The notes under the pieces: model-generated
Database searches by the model: none
Told to the model about the DNA's origin: nothing
What the model saw: the letters and a program-made list of their open reading frames with translations, nothing else
Shown here: positions 33,490 through 41,160 of the stretch, one piece after another
Layout: each line of letters opens with the position of its first letter
Position numbering within the stretch: the first letter of the stretch is position 1
Position numbers and translations under genes: made by a program
Assembly (NCBI RefSeq): GCF_943193155.1
Contig: NZ_CALPDB010000001.1
Location: 124,001 to 188,000, forward strand
Length of the DNA: 64,000 nt
Reading direction: 5' to 3'
Origin: Veillonella intestinalis
GTDB taxonomy: Bacteria; Bacillota; Negativicutes; Veillonellales; Veillonellaceae

Positions 33490-34956
33490 ATGGCAAAGAT
33501 GAAAGTGCGTTTTGCACCAAGTCCAACTGGCCCGTTTCATATTGGCGGTGCTCGTTCAGCATTGTTTAACTGGTTATTGGCACGTAAAGAAGGAGGTACT
33601 TTCCTTCTTCGTATTGAAGATACGGACTTAGCTCGTTCTACACGGGAGAGCGAAGAAAATATTAAAGCAGCCCTTAAATGGTTAGGCATGGATTGGGATG
33701 AAGGTATTGATGTAGGTGGTGAAAACGGCCCATATCGTCAAACAGAACGCCTTGATATTTATAGAGAAGTGACACAGCGCTTGTTGGATGAAGGTAAAGC
33801 ATATCGTTGTTATTGCTCGGAAGAAGAATTAGAAGCAGAGCGTCAAGCCCAGTTAGAACGGGGTGAAACGCCTAAATATAATGGTCATTGTAGTCATTTA
33901 ACAGACGAACAGATTGCAGCCTATGAAAAAGAAGGCCGCAAATATACAGTTCGTTTACGTGTGCCATTAAATCAGACCTTTGCTTTTAATGATATGGTTC
34001 GTGGTCATGTGTCTTTTGAATCTAATGGCGTTGGCGATTTTGTTATTGTCAAATCTGATGGAATTCCTGTATATAACTATGCTGTTGTAATTGACGATCA
34101 TACGATGGGGATTACTCATGTTATTCGTGCTGAAGAACATCTTTCTAACACGCCACGTCAAATTGCGATTTATAATGCTCTTGGCTGGGACGTACCAATT
34201 TTTGGTCATATTTCGTTGATTCTTGGCAAAGATTATAAGAAGATGAGTAAGCGCCATGGTGCGACTTCTGTGGATCAATATCGTCAACTGGGGTATTTAC
34301 CAGATGCTATTGATAATTTCTTAGCCTTACTTGGTTGGGCACCAGAAGGGGAACAAGAATTATTTACGTCTGAAGAATTAATTCAGAACTTCTCTATGGA
34401 TCGTGTAGCAAAAAATCCAGCTGTATTTGATATTGATAAATTAAATTGGATTAACTTTAACTATATGAAAAATTTAAGTGATGAAGCTTTGTATGAATTA
34501 TGCTTGCCTCATTTGCAAGAAGCTGGTTATGCATCAGCTACACCAGATGAAGCGGAAAAAGCAAAACTTACTATGCTTTGTGTATGCTTAAAGGATCATA
34601 TTAGTTTTGGTGCTCAGATTAAGGATGAAGCCAAGCTTATTTTTGACGATACGTTTGTGTTAGATGAAGCACATGCTGAGGATATTAAAGCTGTATTAGC
34701 AGAAGAGTCTTGTCCAACAGTGCTTAAGGCATTCCGTGACGCAGTAGCTGGGTTAGAAGAAATTACACCAGATATAGTAAAAGCAACGATTAAAGGCATT
34801 ATGAAAGAAACTAAATTAAAAGGTAAATTCGTATTTATGCCGATTCGTATTGCTACAACAGGCCAAATGCATGGCCCAGATTTAAATTATATTATTACTT
34901 TATTTGGTAAGGATAAAACATTAGCTCGTTTAGATGAAACAATTAGCAAACTATAA
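33490..34956 (+). CDS. gltX: Glutamyl-tRNA synthetase
   Basis: This 488-aa class I synthetase attaches glutamate to tRNA-Glu. The HIGH motif is in PSPTGPFHIGGARSA, KMSKR is in KDYKKMSKRHGATS, and the C-terminal anticodon-binding domain is complete. As GatCAB is also encoded in this window, Glu-tRNA-Gln formed by a non-discriminating GltX may be the source of glutaminyl-tRNA. ATG 33490 follows AAGGAG; GTG at 33478 is part of that site. A strong terminator follows. Confidence 0.95.
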   Translation: MAKMKVRFAPSPTGPFHIGGARSALFNWLLARKEGGTFLLRIEDTDLARSTRESEENIKAALKWLGMDWDEGIDVGGENGPYRQTERLDIYREVTQRLLDEGKAYRCYCSEEELEAERQAQLERGETPKYNGHCSHLTDEQIAAYEKEGRKYTVRLRVPLNQTFAFNDMVRGHVSFESNGVGDFVIVKSDGIPVYNYAVVIDDHTMGITHVIRAEEHLSNTPRQIAIYNALGWDVPIFGHISLILGKDYKKMSKRHGATSVDQYRQLGYLPDAIDNFLALLGWAPEGEQELFTSEELIQNFSMDRVAKNPAVFDIDKLNWINFNYMKNLSDEALYELCLPHLQEAGYASATPDEAEKAKLTMLCVCLKDHISFGAQIKDEAKLIFDDTFVLDEAHAEDIKAVLAEESCPTVLKAFRDAVAGLEEITPDIVKATIKGIMKETKLKGKFVFMPIRIATTGQMHGPDLNYIITLFGKDKTLARLDETISKL

Positions 34957-35044
34957 TTAATTGTTATTGGTTTAAACATATCAATTAGGGCACTGAAATA
35001 TAATGTGCAAGCTGTATTGGTTTTCCGACAAGCCAATTTTGACT

Positions 35045-35070
35045 GCGGGAGGGGAACCTCCCGCTTTTTT
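35045..35070 (+). terminator. Terminator after gltX
   Basis: GCGGGAGG (35045-35052) and CCTCCCGC (35057-35064) with a GGAA loop are followed by six T. Confidence 0.95.
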
Positions 35071-35179
35071 ATGTATATATTTTAGGTATATAATTTTGCT
35101 TTTCATTTGTTCCATATTTACTTAACTGCGTGGGGGCATAGTTAAGGTGTAGTCATAGTTTTTATTAAGGAGGATTATT

Positions 35180-36400
35180 ATGGAAACCATGGTTGAACGC
35201 TTTTTGCGTTACACAAAAACAAACACACGCTCTGATGAAGCATCTACAACGGTACCAAGTACAGAGTCACAAGTTGCCTTCGCTAAGGTCTTAGCAGCTG
35301 ATTTAAAAGAACTTGGCTTAGAAGGTGTTAAGATTAATGAAAATAATGGCTTTGTTATAGGTGCGTTGCCTGCTAATACAGAGGAAGATGTGCCAGCCAT
35401 AGGCTTTATTGCTCATATGGATACGGCTGATTATAATGCTGAAAATATTACCCCACGGATTATTGAAAACTATGACGGTACAGATATTCTCCTTAATAAA
35501 GATAAAGACTTATATAGTCGCGTAGCTGATTTTCCTAATTTATCTAGTTACAAAGGTAAGACTTTGATTGTTACTGATGGGACGACTTTGTTAGGTGGCG
35601 ACGATAAAGCGGGCATAGTAGAAATTATGGAGAGTCTTCGCTACCTAAAAGAACATCCAGAAATAAAACATGGTCTTGTTATGTGTACTTTTGGACCAGA
35701 TGAAGAAATTGGTCGTGGCGCTGATCTTTTTGATGTAAAGGATTTTCCAGTAGATTTTGCTTATACTATTGATGGCACTCGCTTAGGTGAATTAGAGTAT
35801 GAAACGTTTAATGCTTGTGCAGCAACAGTAGAATTACATGGTGTATCTGTTCATCCTGGTGCAGCTAAAAATACAATGATTAATTGTAATAAATTGGCTA
35901 TGGAATTTGATCGTATGTTACCACAAGCTGCTGTGCCAGAATTAACTGAAGATTACGAAGGCTTTATTATGTTGACGAGTAATGAGACAGGTATTGAATC
36001 TGGTACTATGAAATACATTATTCGTGATCATGATCGTGGTTTGTTTGAAAGTAAAAAGAAACTTTTTGAATTAGCCACTAAGGTATTAAATGAACGATAT
36101 GGTCGTGACGTAATTACACTTACACTTAAAGATAGCTATTACAATATGTATGATGTTATTAAAGATCATATGGAATGTGTTGAAATAGCTAAAGCTGCTA
36201 TGGAAAAAGCTGGCGTTACACCATTAATTCAGCCAATTCGTGGTGGTACTGATGGCTCTAAGATTTCTTTCATGGGCATTCCAACACCAAATCTATTTAC
36301 TGGGGTAGAAAACTTACACGGTCCTCATGAATTTGCTTGTGTAGAACATATGCAATTGGCAGTTGATACTATTGTAAATATTGTGTCCATAGAGAAATAA
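35180..36400 (+). CDS. pepT: Tripeptide aminopeptidase PepT
   Basis: This 406-aa zinc peptidase of the M20 family removes N-terminal residues from tripeptides in the cytoplasm. Metal and catalytic motifs include IAHMDTADYN, LGGDDKAGI, GPDEEIGRGAD, DGTRLGELEYETFNA and the C-terminal GLHGPHEFA-like ENLHGPHEFACVEHM. The length is as in E. coli PepT. AAGGAGG lies before the ATG. The gene stands alone between gltX and the cysS T-box. Confidence 0.93.
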   Translation: METMVERFLRYTKTNTRSDEASTTVPSTESQVAFAKVLAADLKELGLEGVKINENNGFVIGALPANTEEDVPAIGFIAHMDTADYNAENITPRIIENYDGTDILLNKDKDLYSRVADFPNLSSYKGKTLIVTDGTTLLGGDDKAGIVEIMESLRYLKEHPEIKHGLVMCTFGPDEEIGRGADLFDVKDFPVDFAYTIDGTRLGELEYETFNACAATVELHGVSVHPGAAKNTMINCNKLAMEFDRMLPQAAVPELTEDYEGFIMLTSNETGIESGTMKYIIRDHDRGLFESKKKLFELATKVLNERYGRDVITLTLKDSYYNMYDVIKDHMECVEIAKAAMEKAGVTPLIQPIRGGTDGSKISFMGIPTPNLFTGVENLHGPHEFACVEHMQLAVDTIVNIVSIEK

Positions 36401-36408
36401 GTATACAT

Positions 36409-36492
36409 ATTGGTATTACTATTGGTATTACTATTACAATTATTACTGTTGTTAGTGTTATTGCTGTTATTATTGTTATTACTGTTACTATA
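36409..36492 (+). repeat. Period-3 low-complexity stretch after pepT
   Basis: ATTGGTATTACT occurs twice in tandem (36409-36432) and is followed by NTT-type triplets (ATT, GTT, ACT, GCT) to about 36492. Every third base is T. It lacks a start codon and a ribosome site, so it is probably a simple-sequence region rather than a gene. Confidence 0.6.
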
Positions 36493-36597
36493 TACCTATA
36501 ATTACAATTATTAGTAGGCTTCACTTTTACCAAGATATATTAGTTGCGCTCTATTTAATTTATCGTCAATAAATTGTGTAGATATGCTTGTGAGACA

Positions 36598-36626
36598 TTG
36601 ACTTTAACAGTCTTTCATGCTATTAT
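36598..36626 (+). promoter_or_regulatory. Promoter of the cysS T-box transcript
   Basis: TTGACT (36598-36603) and TATTAT (36621-36626) with a 17-bp spacer lie about 30-40 bp before the T-box leader. Confidence 0.7.
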
Positions 36627-36634
36627 ACTCTATA

Positions 36635-36875
36635 TATCGATAAAAATTGTTATTAAAGACGATGAACGAAATAAGTACTTTGTGACTAGCTTTACAGCGA
36701 GAACTAAATGGTGGAAGGGTTCAAGTGTGGCCAAGGGAAATGCATTCGGGAGTTGATAGATTGAATTCAGTAGATCTATTCGGTTGCGCCCGTTATGCGT
36801 TTGAGTGAGTGCTACATAGGACTTAACAGAGTGGAACCGCGGGCCACCGTCTCTGTAATGAGATGGTGGCTTTTT
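36635..36875 (+). promoter_or_regulatory. T-box riboswitch, cysteine type
   Basis: The leader carries the T-box sequence TGGAACCGCGGG (36832-36843) and a terminator, GCCACCGTCTC (36843-36853) with GAGATGGTGGC (36860-36870) and a T-run. Upstream are an AAGTA motif (near 36672), the AGCGAGAAC and GGTGG elements of stem I and a likely specifier TGC at 36741-36743 (Cys codon). The next gene is cysS, so uncharged tRNA-Cys should allow read-through. Confidence 0.9.
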
Positions 36876-36906
36876 ATATTTTTATGGAAGTGAGGCATCG
36901 GTAGCG

Positions 36907-38361
36907 ATGAGAGAAATTAAAGTATTCAATACGATGACAAGAGAAAAAGAAATATTTAAGCCAGTAAAGGAGGGAGAAGCTAAGATTTATGTATGTGGTG
37001 TAACACCATATAACCATCCTCATATTGGCAATGCTCGTCCGTTTGTTACTTGGGATGTTATTCGTCGTTACTTGACCCATATTGGCTATAAAGTAACGTA
37101 TGTACAGAACTTTACAGATGTGGATGACAAAATTATTAATACATCGAATGGTGAAGGCGTATCTTGGGACATTATTGCTAACCGTTATATTGAATCCTAT
37201 TTTGATGTAATGGATGCTCTTAATGTGCGTCATGCTGATGTATATCCGCGTGTATCGGAACATATTGATGAAATCGTAGCCATGATTGCTACTTTAATCG
37301 AAAAAGGTTTTGCTTACGAATTAGATGGCGATGTGTACTACAGTGTTGAAAAGTTTGAAGACTATGGCAAATTATCAGGTCGTACCCTTGAAGACATGGA
37401 AGCAGGCGCTCGTGTAGATGTAGATGATCGTAAACATAATCCAATGGACTTTGCTCTTTGGAAAAGCGCAAAACCAGGTGAACCATTCTGGGAAAGCCCA
37501 TGGGGCAATGGTCGTCCTGGCTGGCATATTGAATGTTCCACTATGAGTAATAAATACTTAGGGGAAGAATTTGATTTCCATGGTGGCGGTAGTGACTTAA
37601 TTTTCCCTCATCATGAAAATGAAATTGCTCAGTCTGAAGGTTGTACAGGTCATCATCCAGCTGTTCGTTACTGGTTGCACAATGGCTTTATTACAATTAA
37701 TCAGGAAAAAATGAGCAAATCCTTGAATAATTTCTTCTTAGTAAAAGATATTTTAGAAGAATATAGTCCTGATGCACTTCGTTACTTCTTATTAAGTACC
37801 CATTATCGTAGTCCATTGGATTTCAGTGATGAACGCTTGGAAGAAGCTAATAAGTCTTTAGAACGTATGACAACAGCTATTGAAAATCTTCTCTACTTAG
37901 AAAATCAAGAAGAAGGCGAATGTGATGAAGAAGCAAAAGCCTTATTGAATAATGCCCGTAAATATGCAGCTGAGTTTGAAGATGCTATGGCTGATGACTT
38001 TAATACCTCTTTGGCAGGGGCTCCAATGTTTGGGCTTGCAAAAGAAATTAACATTTATTACCAAGCTGTACAAAATTGCAATGGCAAAGTATGTCATAAA
38101 ACATTAGATGAAGTAAAAACTATTTTCAAAATGATGACAGATATTCTTGGTATTTTAGAACAAGCTTGGGAAGGTCCTAATGCAGGGGCTGGTGCCGAAG
38201 AATACGAACAATTAATGCAGGTTATTTTGAATGTTCGTCAGAATTGCCGTGAACGTAAACTTTGGGACTTAGCGGATGCAATTCGTGATGAATTGGCTAA
38301 TATTGGTGTAGTTATTGAAGATTCGCCACAAGGGGCACGGTGGAAGAAACGTGAACTTTAA
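36907..38361 (+). CDS. cysS: Cysteinyl-tRNA synthetase
   Basis: This 484-aa class I synthetase has the HIGH-like PHIGNARPF after the zinc cysteine of CGVTPYNHPHIGN, zinc residues in the WHIECSTM and GGSDLIFPHHENE regions, and KMSKS in EKMSKSLNNF. It is the first gene behind a Cys T-box and probably the head of an operon that continues through mrnC and rlmB. It overlaps mrnC by 11 bp. Confidence 0.95.
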   Translation: MREIKVFNTMTREKEIFKPVKEGEAKIYVCGVTPYNHPHIGNARPFVTWDVIRRYLTHIGYKVTYVQNFTDVDDKIINTSNGEGVSWDIIANRYIESYFDVMDALNVRHADVYPRVSEHIDEIVAMIATLIEKGFAYELDGDVYYSVEKFEDYGKLSGRTLEDMEAGARVDVDDRKHNPMDFALWKSAKPGEPFWESPWGNGRPGWHIECSTMSNKYLGEEFDFHGGGSDLIFPHHENEIAQSEGCTGHHPAVRYWLHNGFITINQEKMSKSLNNFFLVKDILEEYSPDALRYFLLSTHYRSPLDFSDERLEEANKSLERMTTAIENLLYLENQEEGECDEEAKALLNNARKYAAEFEDAMADDFNTSLAGAPMFGLAKEINIYYQAVQNCNGKVCHKTLDEVKTIFKMMTDILGILEQAWEGPNAGAGAEEYEQLMQVILNVRQNCRERKLWDLADAIRDELANIGVVIEDSPQGARWKKREL

Positions 38362-38815
38362 GCGCTATCAATTTTTACGGGCTACGGCCATTGAAAAATT
38401 AAAAGCTATAAAGGAGCATGAGGGAATTATAACAGCTAGCGCTGAGGATTCCCTCATGCTTGCCTATATAGGCGATGCCGTATATTCTTTGTTTGTTCGT
38501 GAGCGTATGACTGAAGCGGGCATTATGAAAGTACAAGTGTTACATAATTTAGTAACAGATTTTATTTGTGCTAAAATGCAGGCAAAAGTATTACAAGCTT
38601 GGGAAGAAACGTCTATACTGACTGATATAGAGCTACAAGTAGCGAAGCGTGCTCGCAATAGTAATGTGCATGTACCTAAAAGTGCTACTGTACAAGAATA
38701 TCGAGCGAGTACTGCCTTTGAAGCCGTATTGGGGTATTTGTATCGAACCAATCAGCAAGAGCGTTTACATGAGCTAATGGCGAAAGCATTTCAATACACA
38801 TTAGATACGATGTAA
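38351..38815 (+). CDS. mrnC: Mini-ribonuclease III
   Basis: This protein of about 154 aa is an RNase III catalytic domain without a double-stranded RNA-binding domain. The signature AYIGDAVYSLFVRERM holds the catalytic acidic residues. In Bacillus, mini-III matures 23S rRNA and lies beside cysS, as here. I chose GTG 38351 (MNFKRYQFL...), which overlaps the cysS stop, over the ORF start at 38315. Confidence 0.9.
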   Translation: MNFKRYQFLRATAIEKLKAIKEHEGIITASAEDSLMLAYIGDAVYSLFVRERMTEAGIMKVQVLHNLVTDFICAKMQAKVLQAWEETSILTDIELQVAKRARNSNVHVPKSATVQEYRASTAFEAVLGYLYRTNQQERLHELMAKAFQYTLDTM

Positions 38816-38834
38816 TAGAGGAGACTGAATAACT

Positions 38835-39563
38835 ATGAGTGATTATATTGTAGGTCGCAATGCGGTGCGTGAAGCGTTAAAAGCTGATCGTACGATTCAG
38901 CGCCTTTTTATTGCAAATGATAAAGTGCAAGGTTCTCTACAAGAGATAGTAGGCCTAGCTAAATCAAAGGGAATTGAAATTCGTCGTGTTGGTGATAATC
39001 AATTAGCAAAATATGCAAATGGTGTTGTACATCAAGGCGTTGTTGCTTTGGCTGCGCAAGTAAAGTTTGCTGATTTAGATGAAGTGTTGGCAAATTGGCC
39101 AAAGGAAAAAGCACCTATTTTAGTATTATTAGATGGCATTGAAGATCCCCATAATATGGGTGCTATCATCCGTACTGCAGAATGTTGTGGTGCTACGGCG
39201 GTGCTCATTCCTAAACGTCATACAGCACCGATTAATGCTACGGTAGCTAAAACATCGGCCGGTGCTTTGGAATGCATACCCCTAGTGCAAGTTGGCAATG
39301 TAGCACAAACGATTGAGGAGTTAAAGAAGCAAGGTTTTTGGGTACTAGGCGCTCATATGGAAGGGCAACAGACCTTATACCAAGCTGATTTAACGAGTCC
39401 TTTAGTGTTAGTCATTGGCAATGAAGGGAAAGGCTTGAGTCGTTTAACGAAAGAACGCTGTGATTTCTTAGTGACAATTCCTATGTATGGGCGCCTTAAT
39501 TCGTTAAATGCATCAGTAGCAGCGGCAGTTTTACTATATGAAGCGGTGAGACAGCGACAATAA
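38835..39563 (+). CDS. rlmB: 23S rRNA 2'-O-ribose methyltransferase RlmB-like (SPOUT)
   Basis: This 242-aa protein of the SpoU/TrmH class methylates a ribose in rRNA using S-adenosylmethionine. The N-terminal substrate-binding domain is followed by the trefoil-knot SPOUT fold with LLDGIEDPHNMGAIIRTAE, LVIGNEGKGL and NSLNASVAAAVLLYE. The exact target nucleotide is assumed from the family. It is 19 bp after mrnC and 12 bp before the NYN-domain gene, the same order as in Bacillus (yacO-yacP). Confidence 0.9.
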   Translation: MSDYIVGRNAVREALKADRTIQRLFIANDKVQGSLQEIVGLAKSKGIEIRRVGDNQLAKYANGVVHQGVVALAAQVKFADLDEVLANWPKEKAPILVLLDGIEDPHNMGAIIRTAECCGATAVLIPKRHTAPINATVAKTSAGALECIPLVQVGNVAQTIEELKKQGFWVLGAHMEGQQTLYQADLTSPLVLVIGNEGKGLSRLTKERCDFLVTIPMYGRLNSLNASVAAAVLLYEAVRQRQ

Positions 39564-39575
39564 TGAGGTCTTAAG

Positions 39576-40112
39576 ATGAAAGAAGACATTTTAATTGTAG
39601 ATGGTTATAATGTGATTTTTGCTTGGCCAGAGCTAAAGAAAATTAGTAAAAGCTCGTTAGAACATGCACGGTCACGCATTAAGAGCATTTTACAGAATTA
39701 CGGCAAGCATAAAGGCTATCGCGTTATTTTGGTATTTGATGGAAAATTTGCCAATTCTGGTGCGGCCGAAGAATACATGACTGATGATTTCTTAGAAGTA
39801 TATACAGCGGATGGTGAAACGGCTGATTCATATATTGAGCGGACTGTGTTTACTTTTAAAAATACGTATGCTAATGTGTATGTATGTACATCAGATTATG
39901 CAGAACAAAGTCAAGTCTTAGGATTTGGAGCTTTGCGTATTTCAGCGCGAGAGTTAAAAGCACAAGTAGAACGAGCTAAATTGGATGAACAAAGATATTA
40001 TAAAGGGCTTCATAAACGGGATAGTTTGCGCTTACAACGGAATGAAGTCGGTCACCAGTTAGATGGTGAAGTAGCTAAGGAATGGGAAAGCTTGCGACGT
40101 GGAAATAAATAG
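39576..40112 (+). CDS. NYN-domain ribonuclease (YacP/Rae1-like)
   Basis: This 178-aa protein has the start IVDGYNVIFAWPEL and the TADGETADSYIERTVF region of the NYN/YacP family of PIN-like RNases. Bacillus Rae1 of this family cleaves mRNA at ribosomes; the same role here is an inference. It follows rlmB by 12 bp and precedes sigH, matching the Bacillus order. Confidence 0.85.
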   Translation: MKEDILIVDGYNVIFAWPELKKISKSSLEHARSRIKSILQNYGKHKGYRVILVFDGKFANSGAAEEYMTDDFLEVYTADGETADSYIERTVFTFKNTYANVYVCTSDYAEQSQVLGFGALRISARELKAQVERAKLDEQRYYKGLHKRDSLRLQRNEVGHQLDGEVAKEWESLRRGNK

Positions 40113-40192
40113 CCTTGCAGAACTGGGGTCTATCAAGTATAATGAGAGATACATTAGTTGTGTTCTGCTAGAACAGGAAAGTGGAGGCTGGC

Positions 40193-40864
40193 ATGTGCGT
40201 TAATGAACGCTTAAACGATGAATATCGTCGTTATGTGGAGTTATCTGATGAAGAAATTTGTAAATTAGCGCAAGAGCAAGATGACCACTTAGCTGTGGAT
40301 TATCTAGTCAATAAATATAAAAATTTTGTGCGCGCCAAAGCACGATCTTATTTTTTGATTGGTGCCGATAAAGAAGACATTATTCAAGAAGGGATGATAG
40401 GCCTTTATAAAGCCACCAGGGATTTTAAAGGTGATCGTCTAGCTTCATTTAAAGCATTTGCCGAACTGTGTGTAACTCGCCAGATTATTACAGCCATTAA
40501 AACGGCTACACGGCAAAAACATATTCCTCTTAATTCGTATATTTCTTTGAATAAACCTATTTATGCGGATGAAGCGGAACGAACCTTGATGGATGTTTTG
40601 ATTGAAGGTCAAGGTACAGATCCTGAAGAGTTATTTATTAATCGTGAAGAATTTTCCGATATTGAAGAAAAAATGGGATCTATTTTAAGTGATTTAGAAG
40701 GTAAAGTATTAATGGGGTATTTAGATGGCAAGTCTTATAATGAGATTGCGGCTGAATACAACCGAAGTGTTAAATCCATTGATAATGCATTACAACGAGT
40801 GAAACGAAAGTTAGAGAAGTATTTAGAGCATCGTAGTAATTCAGCAAAAAAGAATGAGCCATAG
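40193..40864 (+). CDS. sigH: Sigma factor SigH-like (sigma-70 family)
   Basis: This 223-aa sigma factor has region 2 (AVDYLVNKYKNFVRAKARSYFL and IGADKEDIIQEGMIGLYKA) and region 4 with HTH (YLDGKSYNEIAAEYNRSVKSIDNALQR). Similarity and gene order (NYN gene before, secG after) match Spo0H/SigH. In Bacillus it controls the transition to stationary phase and competence; sporulation genes are not seen here. ATG 40193 follows GGAGG with a short spacing. Confidence 0.87.
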   Translation: MCVNERLNDEYRRYVELSDEEICKLAQEQDDHLAVDYLVNKYKNFVRAKARSYFLIGADKEDIIQEGMIGLYKATRDFKGDRLASFKAFAELCVTRQIITAIKTATRQKHIPLNSYISLNKPIYADEAERTLMDVLIEGQGTDPEELFINREEFSDIEEKMGSILSDLEGKVLMGYLDGKSYNEIAAEYNRSVKSIDNALQRVKRKLEKYLEHRSNSAKKNEP

Positions 40865-40878
40865 GAAGGATGACAATT

Positions 40879-41115
40879 GTGAGAAATTTCTTGATGTTTG
40901 CAGAAGTGGTAGTATCTGTTTTATTGATTTTGGTGGTTGTGTTACAATCGAGTAAGAGTGCTGGTATGGGGGGCGCCGTAAGTGGTGCTGCTGATTCCGT
41001 ATTTGGTGGTAAAGCTCGTGGTCTTGATGGTTTATTATCAAAATGCACTATCGTATTAGGGATTCTTTTTGCCGCCTTAAGCTTATTCTTGGGAATTTAC
41101 TTAAATCAATATTAA
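40879..41115 (+). CDS. secG: SecG protein-export subunit
   Basis: This small membrane protein of about 78 aa has two helices separated by a glycine-rich loop (SAGMGGAVSGAADSVFGGKA), which is diagnostic for SecG of the SecYEG translocon. I chose GTG 40879 because AGGAAGGA lies eight bases before it; ATG 40870 would overlap the ribosome site. A terminator-like hairpin follows before rnr. Confidence 0.9.
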   Translation: MRNFLMFAEVVVSVLLILVVVLQSSKSAGMGGAVSGAADSVFGGKARGLDGLLSKCTIVLGILFAALSLFLGIYLNQY

Positions 41116-41120
41116 TGGGA

Positions 41121-41143
41121 GCCTGCCTTGTGCAGGCTTTTTT
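41121..41143 (+). terminator. Terminator or attenuator between secG and rnr
   Basis: GCCTGC (41121-41126) and GCAGGC (41132-41137) with a 5-nt loop are followed by six T. It could reduce or end transcription before rnr. Confidence 0.85.
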
Positions 41144-41160
41144 GGTAGAGGTAAGAAACT

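Noticed and set aside
36409-36492. A hydrophobic small protein encoded by the period-3 tract
   Set aside because: The frame lacks a start codon and ribosome site, and the sequence is simple-repeat-like.
36574-36756. 60-aa ORF before cysS
   Set aside because: It lies across the promoter and stem I of the T-box leader; no ribosome site supports translation.
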